Shown: positions 24,279-32,627, counted from the stretch's first letter. The stretch: 51,475 nt of DNA from Kiritimatiellia bacterium (GCA_017525225.1 JAFXTB010000020.1:1-51475); one strand, 5' to 3'. The notes: a model not told the origin generated them from the letters alone. Translations and numbers: made by a program.

Positions 24279-25271
24279 CTAGCTCTTCAAATTGAACTTG
24301 CAGGTCACCGTCGTGCCCTTGCCCATTATGGACTGGATGTCGAAGCGGTCCGAGACGCGCTTGGAGTTTGCAAGCCCCATCCCCGCGCCGAACCCGAGCG
24401 ATCGTATCCAGTCGTTCGCCGTGGAAGTGCCGTCCTGGCAGGCCCATACGACATCAGGGATGCCCGGCCCCGTGTCCTTCGCCACGATGGTAGCCTCGTC
24501 GTCGGCGATCATGAACGTCAGGGCGCCGCCGTGCGAGTGGATGCAGATGTTGATCTCCAGCTCGTACGCCGCCACCGCTATCCGGCGCGTAAGGCGGCGG
24601 TCGATGTTGCGCTCGCGGAGGATGACCTTGATGTCGTTCGCCGCCTTGCCCGCGTTCTCAAGGTCGTTGTGAACCACCGACCACTCGCGCAGCAGGTACG
24701 ACGAACCGTCGCTGTCGGAATCCTCGGCCTTGGCGGTCTTCTTCTCCAGCTTGTTGAGCTCCACCGCCAGCTCGTAGAGCAGCGTGCGCGTGATGTCGCG
24801 CTGGCTTATGAGACCAACCAGCCTATGCTCCTTGTCGAGCACCGGGAAGCGGCCGTAGTTGTAGTTCTCGAAGTACTTGAGCGCGAAGGCGAGCGGCATG
24901 TCCGCCTCGAGCACGATGAGGTGGGTGGACATGTGCTTGACGATTATGTCGTCGATCCACCCGCCCGTGAGGGCGCGTATTATGTCGTCCACCGACACTA
25001 TCCCGTAGAGCCGCCCCCCTTCCGCGATCGGGATCCCGGAGATGTGGTTCTTGCGCATCAGCTCCTGCGCGCGGCGCAGAGTGTCCCGCCGCGACAGCAC
25101 TATAATCCCGGTGCGCATCACCTCGCGCACCTTGATGCGCTGCAGCAGCTCCATTATGACAAGCGGGGAGTCGTCGCCGGTGGCGACGGATGGAATCGGT
25201 GGATGCCGGGCGATGATCTCGTCATCGCTCGCATGCGGGGGCGGCAGTATGACCGGCTTGTGTTCCGCCAC
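24279..25271 (-). CDS. CBS-pair protein fused to an anti-sigma-factor-like HATPase
   Basis: A 330-residue cytosolic protein. Two CBS domains lie at about residues 45-100 (IKVREVMRTGIIVL) and 107-165 (IIVKHMSTHLIVL); they usually bind adenine nucleotides. A GHKL ATPase of the RsbW/RsbT type follows (about 195-330), with N-box YELEINICIH, G1 DTGPGIPDV and G2 GFGAGMGLAN. It is likely a protein kinase or nucleotide switch tuned by ligand binding at the CBS pair. I chose GTG at 25271, 10 nt after the upstream stop and preceded by GAGGGG; a longer frame from 25313 overlaps the DRTGG gene by 32 nt. Its upstream partner is a DRTGG protein. Confidence 0.82.
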   Translation of the reverse strand: MAEHKPVILPPPHASDDEIIARHPPIPSVATGDDSPLVIMELLQRIKVREVMRTGIIVLSRRDTLRRAQELMRKNHISGIPIAEGGRLYGIVSVDDIIRALTGGWIDDIIVKHMSTHLIVLEADMPLAFALKYFENYNYGRFPVLDKEHRLVGLISQRDITRTLLYELAVELNKLEKKTAKAEDSDSDGSSYLLREWSVVHNDLENAGKAANDIKVILRERNIDRRLTRRIAVAAYELEINICIHSHGGALTFMIADDEATIVAKDTGPGIPDVVWACQDGTSTANDWIRSLGFGAGMGLANSKRVSDRFDIQSIMGKGTTVTCKFNLKS

Positions 25272-25281
25272 GGCCGACCCC

Positions 25282-25629
25282 TCAGACGCCGCCTTCCGCC
25301 GCCAGCGCCGCATGCAGCCGCACGCAGCTTTCGTACTTGGACAGCGGCGAGGACACGAGCGGTATCTTCAGCTGGCGCGCCACCTCGCTCATCGTGGACG
25401 GCAGAGGCTTCGAGTCGTGCACAACAACCCCCATCGCACCCACGATGTGGGCAGTGCGGATGGACTGGTCTGAAGCCAGGGAGGTCAGCAGGAGGATGTC
25501 ATCCGCATCCACAAGCAGCACATCGCTCATGAGATCCGAGGCGACAGGCAGGCCCACCGCGCGGTCGGACATGGCGTCGCCTTCCACCAGCGACCCTTCT
25601 AGAATCTTTACAACATCTGAAATCGTCAT
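25282..25629 (-). CDS. DRTGG-domain protein
   Basis: A 115-residue single-domain protein resembling stand-alone DRTGG domains (MTISDVVKILEGSLVEG at the start, a central VLLVDADDILLLTSLASDQSIRTA segment). Such domains occur with CBS pairs and regulatory ATPases, and here it is followed directly by a CBS-HATPase gene. The function is probably regulatory ligand binding. The promoter places the transcription start at or within a base of the ATG, so the mRNA appears leaderless; no Shine-Dalgarno sequence is possible. Confidence 0.7.
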   Translation of the reverse strand: MTISDVVKILEGSLVEGDAMSDRAVGLPVASDLMSDVLLVDADDILLLTSLASDQSIRTAHIVGAMGVVVHDSKPLPSTMSEVARQLKIPLVSSPLSKYESCVRLHAALAAEGGV

Positions 25630-25635
25630 GTCGCT

Positions 25636-25664
25636 ATTCTACCAAAAAACGCGGGGTGGGTCAA
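25636..25664 (-). promoter_or_regulatory. Leaderless promoter of the DRTGG gene
   Basis: -35 TTGACC at 25664-25659, 17-nt spacer, -10 TAGAAT at 25641-25636. Only 6 nt (AGCGAC) separate the -10 from the ATG at 25629, so a start 6-7 nt after the -10 coincides with the initiation codon. Confidence 0.75.
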
Positions 25665-25693
25665 CCTTTCGTACCATCGAAACGGCGGAAATG

Positions 25694-25702
25694 TGGTATA
25701 AT
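25694..25702 (+). promoter_or_regulatory. Leaderless extended -10 promoter of the DUF456 gene
   Basis: TGG-TATAAT at 25694-25702 on the plus strand, followed by 6 nt (GTGCGC) and then ATG at 25709. No strong -35 is visible; the extended -10 TG may compensate. It is divergent from the DRTGG promoter, 30 nt away. Confidence 0.65.
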
Positions 25703-25708
25703 GTGCGC

Positions 25709-26188
25709 ATGGCGGAAACAATCTCGATAGTTGCCGGCAGTCTGCTGCTGCTCATATCGTTCATCGGATGCGTCGTGCCGGTCATTCCAGGTCCGTTGCT
25801 GGCGTTCATCGGTCTTCTATGTGCGCGCGGCATCCCACCGCACGACCAGCCTTCCATCCAGATGCTGGCGATCGCGGGCGGATGCGTTCTGGTGGTGACG
25901 GTTCTCGACTACATCGTGCCGGCACTTGGCGCGAAACGGTTCAACTGCAGCCGTCTCGGCGTGCTGGGCTGCGTGCTGGGAACTGTGATCGGGCTGTTCT
26001 TCATGCCGCTTGGACTGCTGCTTGGCCCCTTCCTCGGCGCGCTCATTGGCGAACTCGTCGCCGGGAAGGCACTGGGGCCGTCCTTCAAGGGCGCGACAGG
26101 CGCCTTCCTCGGCTACGTGGCGGGGATAATGATGAAGCTGCTCTGCTGCGGATTTCTCGCGGCGGCGTTCTTCAGGGCCGTCACTTGA
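25709..26188 (+). CDS. DUF456 family membrane protein
   Basis: A 159-residue integral membrane protein with about four or five hydrophobic segments and the family-typical GCVVPVIPGPLLAFIGLL near residues 20-37 and Gly-rich helices (LGALIGELVAGKALG). The molecular function of DUF456 is unknown. The ATG at 25709 is preferred because the promoter -10 box lies 6 nt upstream; the open frame to 25337 crosses the divergent DRTGG gene. The 3' end overlaps the convergent DUF4861 gene by 8 nt. Confidence 0.82.
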   Translation: MAETISIVAGSLLLLISFIGCVVPVIPGPLLAFIGLLCARGIPPHDQPSIQMLAIAGGCVLVVTVLDYIVPALGAKRFNCSRLGVLGCVLGTVIGLFFMPLGLLLGPFLGALIGELVAGKALGPSFKGATGAFLGYVAGIMMKLLCCGFLAAAFFRAVT

Positions 26189-27362
26189 CAGTCACGTTGA
26201 CTGGCGCGCGGAGCGCGGCGGCGAAGTCACGCACGTATCCATGCCACTGGCAGGCCTTGGTGAAAACCCCGGCGCCCGTCCAGGAACTTCCGGCCCAATA
26301 GGATATGGAAGCGGTCTTCGCGCAGGGCTTCACCAGCAGATGGAGGCAGTCCAGATCGTCCGCGGCCACCTTCGCCGGTCCGGCGGAGGGATCGAGGAGG
26401 ATGGCGGTCATGATGCTGCCCATGGCGCCGTCGCACGGCTCGAAGTTGGATATGAACGCCTGCGCCATGTCGACACGTATGTCGCCGTTGTGGTTGCGGT
26501 CGGCGGCAACGTCAAGCCCCGGTCCCGCGAGCACATCGGGCACAGCACCCTTGAACGACGCCGTGAACCTGGCGAAGCACTGTCCGCGATCTATGGTGAC
26601 GCGCCGCGTCTCCTTGCCGAACGCCCCCCAGGGACGGTATGTAAGCTCGAACACCGCGCGCACGGGGCCCGTCATCACGACCTTCTGCTCCGCCCAGTTG
26701 ATCGACCGCGCCCATACGCCCTTGTCGAACTGCGAGATGCCGCCCGTCCCGCGGGACTGTCCCACCTTGTAGTTATCCATACCCTCGCCGTGGTTCTGGT
26801 GGTAGCTGCCCATGCGCTGGCGGTGGCCGGGATCCATCCATGTGGACATTATCGGATAGCGCACACGCTTGCACAGGATGTCGATGCCGCTTGACACCAG
26901 CTTCTGCCCGGTAGGGGCCGGCTCCATGATGGCCGGCCCGTATGCACGCATCGCGAAGCAGTCGTTCTCCCAGGCGAAGTCGTCCATTCTGAGCGGCAGA
27001 TACCCCGCCCAGCAGACGGTCCGCAGATCCGCCGCCGGCACCGAGGCGTCCGCAGCGACGATGAACTGCTTCACCTCTAACGGTGCGAGCGAGGTCGAGA
27101 AGATGAGATTCCCCTCCTGGTCGTCCTGGTGCGGCACCGTAGCCTGTCGGACCACGTCCCACACCCGTACGCCGCCCGAGCCGGGCTTTGCGCCCACATC
27201 GGCCCAGCGCACGGATATGGTTTCCGCGGGACGCGCGATCGCCACGGGGTTGGCTACCTCCACGACCTTGCCGGCGGGGCCGGCGAAGCCGTTGTCCAAA
27301 GGCCCCATCGCCAGCGCCGTAGCGGCGGCGAAAGCCATCATCGGCAGGATTGCGCGCATCAT
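26181..27362 (-). CDS. Secreted DUF4861 family protein
   Basis: A 393-residue protein with an N-terminal signal peptide (MMRAILPMMAFAAATALA) and features of the DUF4861 family, found in polysaccharide utilisation contexts in Bacteroidota and PVC bacteria: LPLRMDDFAWENDCFAMRAYGPA, a central TWMDPGHRQRMG segment and WAEQKVVMTGPVRAVFELTY. Its enzymatic role is not established. It starts 11 nt after the TMEM43-like gene ends and is probably cotranscribed. It differs from known PUL settings in having no glycosidase directly beside it; the nearest carbohydrate enzyme is the CE15 esterase 4 kb upstream. Confidence 0.78.
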   Translation of the reverse strand: MMRAILPMMAFAAATALAMGPLDNGFAGPAGKVVEVANPVAIARPAETISVRWADVGAKPGSGGVRVWDVVRQATVPHQDDQEGNLIFSTSLAPLEVKQFIVAADASVPAADLRTVCWAGYLPLRMDDFAWENDCFAMRAYGPAIMEPAPTGQKLVSSGIDILCKRVRYPIMSTWMDPGHRQRMGSYHQNHGEGMDNYKVGQSRGTGGISQFDKGVWARSINWAEQKVVMTGPVRAVFELTYRPWGAFGKETRRVTIDRGQCFARFTASFKGAVPDVLAGPGLDVAADRNHNGDIRVDMAQAFISNFEPCDGAMGSIMTAILLDPSAGPAKVAADDLDCLHLLVKPCAKTASISYWAGSSWTGAGVFTKACQWHGYVRDFAAALRAPVNVTVK

Positions 27363-27373
27363 CGCGTGGCTCC

Positions 27374-28570
27374 TCAGGCGACTGGCGCGCCGGCTGCAGC
27401 CTTGGCCGCCTTTGCCGCCTTGCGCTTCTGGATGAGCTTCCAGCCGAAGAAGCCTGCCACCGCCAGGAGGATTATCCCGAGCACCGGGCGGTAGAAGAGC
27501 CACGCTATGGCAATCGTCACGAGCGAGCAGATTATCGCGATGAGCCCAGCCACAAGCCCCATGCCCATCTCAACGATGTCACCGAGGATCGGCAGCACGT
27601 CCGCAAGCACGCTGAGAGGCTTGAACACCATCGACATGCCGATGAACATCAGCAGGAAGCCGCCGATGCGCACGAGCCACGTCATGATCGCGTTGTTCGT
27701 GCGCGCCGTCTCGAACATCGCCGCAGCGTCCTGGACGCCCTCGGCGAGATAGCTCAGCTTCTTGCCGTTCTTGGCCGTGTAGCTCACGAACGTATCGCCC
27801 TGCTGCTTGGCGATGAGCGAGATCTCATGCGGATAGACCACGCGGAACTTCACGCGCATGTCGCCGATGCGCGTCTGGGAGAAGACGTCACGCACGTTCT
27901 TGGGATTGTTGCGCGTCTCGGCGTTCGGCACGTAGATCGTGCTGCCCTGGATCTTGACGCGTTCGACCTTGCAGGTGAAGTTCGTCCCGAACTTGTAGTC
28001 CTGCGCCGAGCCGATGAGGCCGATCTGGTCGGAGTTGAGCCTGAACGCCCCGAACGAGACGTTGGACGCCAGCATCTTGTCCGACTCGAACTCCATCGCG
28101 CCAGGATTGTCGTGCCCCTGCTCCTTGAATCCGCTGGAGTCGATCGCGTGGCTAGCCCAGTCCTTCTTGTACGTGTAGGTGGTCACGGTCTCCTCGCTGC
28201 CGCCCAGCTTCTTCCTCTTCTGCGAGCGCGACTCCTCGATCCACTGGTACATCTCCACCTGGCGCTCGAGGCGTATCGCCGTGGCGGACACGCCGAACGT
28301 GTCGTCGGAAAGGACGTCCTGGGTGTCGGCCTTGCCGGTCAGATGCACGAGCTTGCCGTTCATCTCGGGATCGACCTTCGCGTTCGATTCCAGCGAGATG
28401 CATGCGCCCTCGCCCTCGTCGATGGCCTTCGCCGTCTTGACCGAGTTGCCCTCGTTCCAGAACAGGACCGGGAAGCCCGCCAGGAACATCGCGCCACCCA
28501 TGATCACACCCCTGAGGGAACCGCCGAGCCGCGAACCCCAGGATTCAGTTGTCGTTTCCGTAACCGCCAT
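27374..28570 (-). CDS. TMEM43-family membrane protein
   Basis: A 398-residue protein related to eukaryotic TMEM43/LUMA: an N-terminal membrane helix (VIMGGAMFLAGFPVLFWNEG), a large extracytoplasmic or lumen-like domain rich in charged and beta segments, and three or four C-terminal helices (about 300-385). The NEG motif after the first helix is family-typical. The bacterial function is unknown. AAAGGAG lies about 11 nt before the ATG. It heads a two-gene operon with the DUF4861 gene. Confidence 0.8.
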   Translation of the reverse strand: MAVTETTTESWGSRLGGSLRGVIMGGAMFLAGFPVLFWNEGNSVKTAKAIDEGEGACISLESNAKVDPEMNGKLVHLTGKADTQDVLSDDTFGVSATAIRLERQVEMYQWIEESRSQKRKKLGGSEETVTTYTYKKDWASHAIDSSGFKEQGHDNPGAMEFESDKMLASNVSFGAFRLNSDQIGLIGSAQDYKFGTNFTCKVERVKIQGSTIYVPNAETRNNPKNVRDVFSQTRIGDMRVKFRVVYPHEISLIAKQQGDTFVSYTAKNGKKLSYLAEGVQDAAAMFETARTNNAIMTWLVRIGGFLLMFIGMSMVFKPLSVLADVLPILGDIVEMGMGLVAGLIAIICSLVTIAIAWLFYRPVLGIILLAVAGFFGWKLIQKRKAAKAAKAAAGAPVA

Positions 28571-28620
28571 GGCTGTATAGTCTCCTTTTTTGCCGCGCCG
28601 CCATTTCGGCGCATGCGTGA

Positions 28621-28649
28621 ATCATAGCATATCCAGAACGAGAGGGCAA
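28621..28649 (-). promoter_or_regulatory. Promoter of the TMEM43-DUF4861 operon
   Basis: -35 TTGCCC at 28649-28644, 17-nt spacer ending in TGC, -10 TATGAT at 28626-28621. The leader to the ATG at 28570 is about 45 nt. Confidence 0.65.
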
Positions 28650-28658
28650 TCGCAAAGT

Positions 28659-29828
28659 TCACGACCCCTGCTTCTTCTGGCAGATCTCGCGGGCCTCCTT
28701 GAGCGCCTTGAAGATGCTTTCTATCTCCTCGCGGCGCTCGTCGAGCCGCCCGGTGTTGAACGACTGGAACGTCATCACAAGAAGCTTCAGATCCTTCGCG
28801 TACGGCACCAGCCCCTGCGCCTTCTGCTGCCCGTATCGCTGGCAATCGATCATCTTCGCGGGATCGAAGAGCTTCGCCGCCTGGCATATCTTCTTAGCGT
28901 TGTTGCGGAAGCAATCGCCGAAGAAGACCGCGCTTCCCGGGTTCATCACCTTGTTCGTCTCCGCGAAAAGCGGCTCGTAGTGCGGATTCGCCGCGAGGCG
29001 CGGATTGTACCAGATGTTCAGCAGGCTGCCGAGATCGTCGTCCTTGTACCACTCCTCCTTCTTCGGGCAGACGCCCTTGAACTGATTTGGCACAAGGCGG
29101 TTCACCGTCTTCATCTTCGCGAACGCATCGAGGAACCCCTGGTATATGAGCCCGCTCCCATATGCGTTGTAGGAGTGCCCGGACGGCGCGAAGGTCCAGT
29201 GCTCCCACCGTGGCTTCATACCGATCAGGTAGGTGCTTGCGTCGAACACCTTGACCCCCGCCTCGCGGCAGATGGCGGCCAACTCCGCCTGCGTGTCGTA
29301 GTTCGTGTAGTTCCAGAGCCAGTCGTGCCAGCGCGGCAGGTACTCGGGATACGCCTGATGCTTGTCGGCCACGGGGACGAATACGAAATCAGCCCCGATG
29401 GAGGTGCACCATGCGTCGATGTCCTTCAGCAACGCCACGGCCTCGCGGTACTTCTCCTTCCCGCCGGGCCGCGGACAGCGCAGATGGAACTGCGAGTACG
29501 CGCGTTCGAAGATGACGTTGTCCCGGCCCTCGTACAGGCTCTGGGCGTAGCCGTAGTGGAACTGTCCAAGATTCATCCACTCGCGCATCTGGTATGCGGT
29601 CTTGAGGAACGTCTTGCGCAGGAAGAACGTCTTCGCGTAGGATTCTGAGAAGGCGTCCTGGAATCCGCGCGACCTGAACGTCGCGAGCGAGAGTTCGGGT
29701 GTCTTGGCGATCTTCTCGTATCCATAGAGGCTTGTAAAGTCCTCCTTTACCCCGAAGAGGCAGAGGGTCGGCAGGGCGACGAGCGCGAAGAACACTGCCG
29801 AAAAGAGAATTTTCAGGAATCTTTCCAT
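28659..29828 (-). CDS. AlgJ/AlgX-like SGNH-type O-acetylation protein
   Basis: A 389-residue membrane-anchored protein (N-terminal helix FLKILFSAVFFALVALPTL) with the organisation of AlgJ/AlgX-like proteins that transfer acetyl groups to polysaccharides outside the membrane. Candidate SGNH elements are DFVFVPVADKHQAYPEY, FAPSGHSYNAYG and GSAVFFGDCFRNN; the last resembles a GDS-type block with Cys in place of Ser. It is 9 nt downstream of the MBOAT gene, the usual AlgI-AlgJ pairing. The acetylated polymer is not known. Confidence 0.78.
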   Translation of the reverse strand: MERFLKILFSAVFFALVALPTLCLFGVKEDFTSLYGYEKIAKTPELSLATFRSRGFQDAFSESYAKTFFLRKTFLKTAYQMREWMNLGQFHYGYAQSLYEGRDNVIFERAYSQFHLRCPRPGGKEKYREAVALLKDIDAWCTSIGADFVFVPVADKHQAYPEYLPRWHDWLWNYTNYDTQAELAAICREAGVKVFDASTYLIGMKPRWEHWTFAPSGHSYNAYGSGLIYQGFLDAFAKMKTVNRLVPNQFKGVCPKKEEWYKDDDLGSLLNIWYNPRLAANPHYEPLFAETNKVMNPGSAVFFGDCFRNNAKKICQAAKLFDPAKMIDCQRYGQQKAQGLVPYAKDLKLLVMTFQSFNTGRLDERREEIESIFKALKEAREICQKKQGS

Positions 29829-29837
29829 GGCTGCACC

Positions 29838-31238
29838 TCAGAACCTGAAGTAGATGAAGGGACTGTACGCGGACGTGATCGCGAGGACATACGTGATGGC
29901 GAAGAACACGATGCCGCACGCGAGACGAACCGTCTCCGGGACACGCCGCGTCACGGCGTCGAATACGGGATACGAGGCGACGCATCCTATCACGAGCAGG
30001 AGGAGCTTGTCGAGCGCGATGAAGTCGAGCACCGCCGAGAAGCTCGTGAACGCCGCCGTGGCCCCGCCGAACATGTTGCAGATGTACGACCATGCATAGC
30101 CCATGTCGGGCGCGCGGAAGATCACCCAGCCCACGATGGCGAAGAGGAGCACGTACGCGTTGCCCAGCGGCCTGGGCATCCTGTCGACCACCTTCCTGAA
30201 CCCGCAGCGCTCCACCACGAGCCCGATGCCGTGGTAGACGCCCCAAACCACGAAGTTCCACGCCGCACCGTGCCACACGCCGCAGAGGAGGAACACGATG
30301 AACAGGTTCACATAGGTGCGAAGTTTCCCCTTCCTGCTTCCGCCGAGCGGGATGTAGAGGTAGTCGCGGAACCAGGTCGAAAGCGATATGTGCCACCGCC
30401 GCCAGAACTCCTGGATGGAGCACGACGAGTATGGATGGTCGAAGTTCTCGAGGAAGCGGAAGTTGAACATCCGGCCTAGACCGATCGCCATGTCGGAATA
30501 TCCGGAGAAGTCGAAGTATATCTGGATGGTGTAGGCGATCGCCCCGAACCAGCAGTAGAAGCACGGGATGGATTCCACGGGCGCGGCGAAGATCACGTCG
30601 ACCATCGACGCCATCGCGTCCGCCACCAGCACCTTCTTCGCAAGGCCGATGGCGAAGCGGCGGATGCCAGCCACGATGTTGTCGAAGTTCGCCGTACGGT
30701 TCTCGATGTCCTGCGCGATCGTGGCGTAGCGGACGATCGGGCCGGCGATCAGCTGCGGGAAGAGGCTGACGTACAGCATGAACTTGAACGGGTTGCGCTG
30801 CACCGCCACGGTGCCGCGATATACATCCACAATGTACGAGATTATCTGGAACACGTAGAACGATATGCCTATCGGCAACGCTATCTTCGGTATCTCGTAC
30901 CCGAAGCCCGCCGTTTTCAGGACCGGCAGCAGGTTCTCGGCCAGGAATCCAAGGTACTTGTAGGCCACAAGGGCCCCGAGGTCCGCCGCCACGCCGATTG
31001 TCAGCAGCGTCTTCGCGAGCCACCTGCGCTCGCCAGATGCGGCGATCGCCCGCGCAAGCACGTAGTTCACCACCATGAGCGCGACCATCGTCACCACGGC
31101 CGACGGTTCGCCCCACGCATAGAACAGCAGGCTGAACGACAGCAATACGTACGGCCTGGCGGAGTTGTTCGCCAGGAAGTATACGGCGAACATCGCCGGC
31201 AGGAACAATCCTAGGAAGACTGCAGATGTGAATACCAT
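29838..31238 (-). CDS. MBOAT-family O-acyltransferase (AlgI-like)
   Basis: A 466-residue polytopic protein of the membrane-bound O-acyltransferase family, expected to pass acetyl groups across the membrane to the AlgJ-like partner. Motifs: PIGISFYVFQIISYIVDVYRG, IYFDFSGYSDMAIGLG, EFWRRWHISLSTWFRDYLY and GVWHGAAWNFVVWG with the conserved catalytic His. Order CE15 esterase - AlgI-like - AlgJ-like in one operon suggests a surface polysaccharide that is acetylated. Confidence 0.92.
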   Translation of the reverse strand: MVFTSAVFLGLFLPAMFAVYFLANNSARPYVLLSFSLLFYAWGEPSAVVTMVALMVVNYVLARAIAASGERRWLAKTLLTIGVAADLGALVAYKYLGFLAENLLPVLKTAGFGYEIPKIALPIGISFYVFQIISYIVDVYRGTVAVQRNPFKFMLYVSLFPQLIAGPIVRYATIAQDIENRTANFDNIVAGIRRFAIGLAKKVLVADAMASMVDVIFAAPVESIPCFYCWFGAIAYTIQIYFDFSGYSDMAIGLGRMFNFRFLENFDHPYSSCSIQEFWRRWHISLSTWFRDYLYIPLGGSRKGKLRTYVNLFIVFLLCGVWHGAAWNFVVWGVYHGIGLVVERCGFRKVVDRMPRPLGNAYVLLFAIVGWVIFRAPDMGYAWSYICNMFGGATAAFTSFSAVLDFIALDKLLLLVIGCVASYPVFDAVTRRVPETVRLACGIVFFAITYVLAITSAYSPFIYFRF

Positions 31239-31259
31239 TTCAGCACCACCAGACGTTGC

Positions 31260-32489
31260 CTATCGCGAAGAGCCAAAGCGGAAGCCGTGGCCGTCGGCGA
31301 AATCCATGTAGCGATCCCAGTCGTATTCCGTGATGTCGTGCACGCCCCGCCTGATGTGATAGGCCGCGTGGCCCGCGTGCAGAGGCACGTCCGAGGCAGG
31401 GAAGCCGCCCGTCGCCACGAGGCCCGCCTTGCCGTACAGCTCCCAGGCGGGAGATGCCAGCAGGGTTGCCGCGAACTCGCCGCGCGGACCCGCCCACGCA
31501 TCCTCCTCGGCGCTGGATACGTAGACGAGCCTCGGCGCCATGAGCGCGATGAGCCAGTGCTGGTCGAAAGGCATCTGGCGGTCGCGCTTCACCCACTGCG
31601 CGAAGTTCGGGCAGAACCATCGCCAGGCCGGCTTCACGATCTTCTCGACGTTCTCCGACTCCCATAGCACCATGTGGTTCAGCTTCGCGCCGCCCATGCC
31701 GGAGCAGCACGAGATCGTGAGCGCGAAGCGCGTATCCGTGGCGCCCGCCCAGAGCGCGGTCTTGCCGTTGCGCGAAAGCCCCACCACGGCGGCATGCCGG
31801 GCATCCAGGAGCGGCTCCGTCTCGATCCAGTCCATCGCCCGGCTTGCCCCCCATGCCCAGGCCGAGAGGATCCCCCAGTCCGTCGGCGCGCGCTTCGACG
31901 CGTCGCACGGGCCCCAAATCTTGAACACGCCGCTCGTCGACACGACGGGACACTTGTTGAAGTCCGGCGCGGACTCGTAGTTGTAGTAGGCCACCACGGC
32001 GTAGCCGCGCGAGGTTATCTGCCGTAGAGGCAGGAGGTACGTGGGCCGGGGGCCGTCAGGATCGGCGGCGGTATCCGCCGGACGCGGCGCTATGTGCACG
32101 AACACCGGCACCTTGCGCGGACGCTTCGGGATCCATGCCGAGAAGTTGAGCTCCCCCTTCCCGCCAGGACCGGAATAGGTGGCGCGGATGCGCTTGCGGA
32201 TGGCAGTGCCATCGAGGCAGTCCTCGGCCGGGGCGGTCTCAGCAAAGGAGAGGTCGGCAGGACGTTCCACGCTCCGCACGCCATAGACCTCCTCCTGCAT
32301 GGTCTTGAGCAATTCGGGGCGGCGGACCTTCTCCCACTGCTCGACCGTGGTGACCTCCTTGCCGGATGCGGTACGCATCAGAGGCGGCACGTTCTCCGGT
32401 TCAGACGGTTTGACGTTCACGGCATGCGCCCCCGTAGCAGCCGCCACAGCAACCGCTGCCACGGCGCCGTTGAAAAGCCTCCTTGTCAT
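31260..32489 (-). CDS. CE15-like glucuronoyl esterase (secreted)
   Basis: A 409-residue alpha/beta hydrolase with signal peptide (1-23) related to carbohydrate esterase family 15, which cleaves ester bonds between lignin and glucuronoxylan. The nucleophile motif GLSRNGKTALWAGA places Ser239 in the SRNGK motif typical of CE15. The catalytic His is likely in the DVPLHAGHAAYHIRRG region. Characterised CE15 enzymes from the verrucomicrobium Opitutus terrae show that the family occurs in this superphylum. AAAGGAG precedes the ATG. Substrate in this organism is inferred. Confidence 0.82.
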   Translation of the reverse strand: MTRRLFNGAVAAVAVAAATGAHAVNVKPSEPENVPPLMRTASGKEVTTVEQWEKVRRPELLKTMQEEVYGVRSVERPADLSFAETAPAEDCLDGTAIRKRIRATYSGPGGKGELNFSAWIPKRPRKVPVFVHIAPRPADTAADPDGPRPTYLLPLRQITSRGYAVVAYYNYESAPDFNKCPVVSTSGVFKIWGPCDASKRAPTDWGILSAWAWGASRAMDWIETEPLLDARHAAVVGLSRNGKTALWAGATDTRFALTISCCSGMGGAKLNHMVLWESENVEKIVKPAWRWFCPNFAQWVKRDRQMPFDQHWLIALMAPRLVYVSSAEEDAWAGPRGEFAATLLASPAWELYGKAGLVATGGFPASDVPLHAGHAAYHIRRGVHDITEYDWDRYMDFADGHGFRFGSSR

Positions 32490-32540
32490 GCAATCTGCTC
32501 CTTTTCCTTACTTTACGACCCAATCCGTCGGGTGCCGGAT

Positions 32541-32570
32541 ATTTTACCCGATTCCCCCGACCCGATGCAA
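32541..32570 (-). promoter_or_regulatory. Promoter of the CE15-AlgI-AlgJ operon
   Basis: -35 TTGCAT at 32570-32565, 18-nt spacer, -10 TAAAAT at 32546-32541. Leader of about 45 nt to the CE15 ATG. It lies in the 138-nt divergent region shared with apbE. Confidence 0.6.
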
Positions 32571-32592
32571 GAGTTATCGTCTGCCATTTGCT

Positions 32593-32621
32593 TTGGCAAA
32601 CCGCCCTGCCTTTGGTATACT
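32593..32621 (+). promoter_or_regulatory. Leaderless promoter of apbE
   Basis: -35 TTGGCA at 32593-32598, 17-nt spacer, -10 TATACT at 32616-32621, then 6 nt (GTCGGC) and the ATG at 32628. No ribosome binding site fits between the predicted start site and the ATG. Confidence 0.72.
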
Positions 32622-32627
32622 GTCGGC

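Noticed and set aside
24268-24290. AGCTAGCT followed by TTTTT as a terminator of the CBS-HATPase gene
   Set aside because: The palindrome has no loop and only 4 bp per arm; too weak for an intrinsic terminator.
32094-32627. Extended N-terminus for apbE reaching back to 32094
   Set aside because: This part overlaps the divergent CE15 gene and crosses both promoters; the signal anchor begins at the ATG at 32628.
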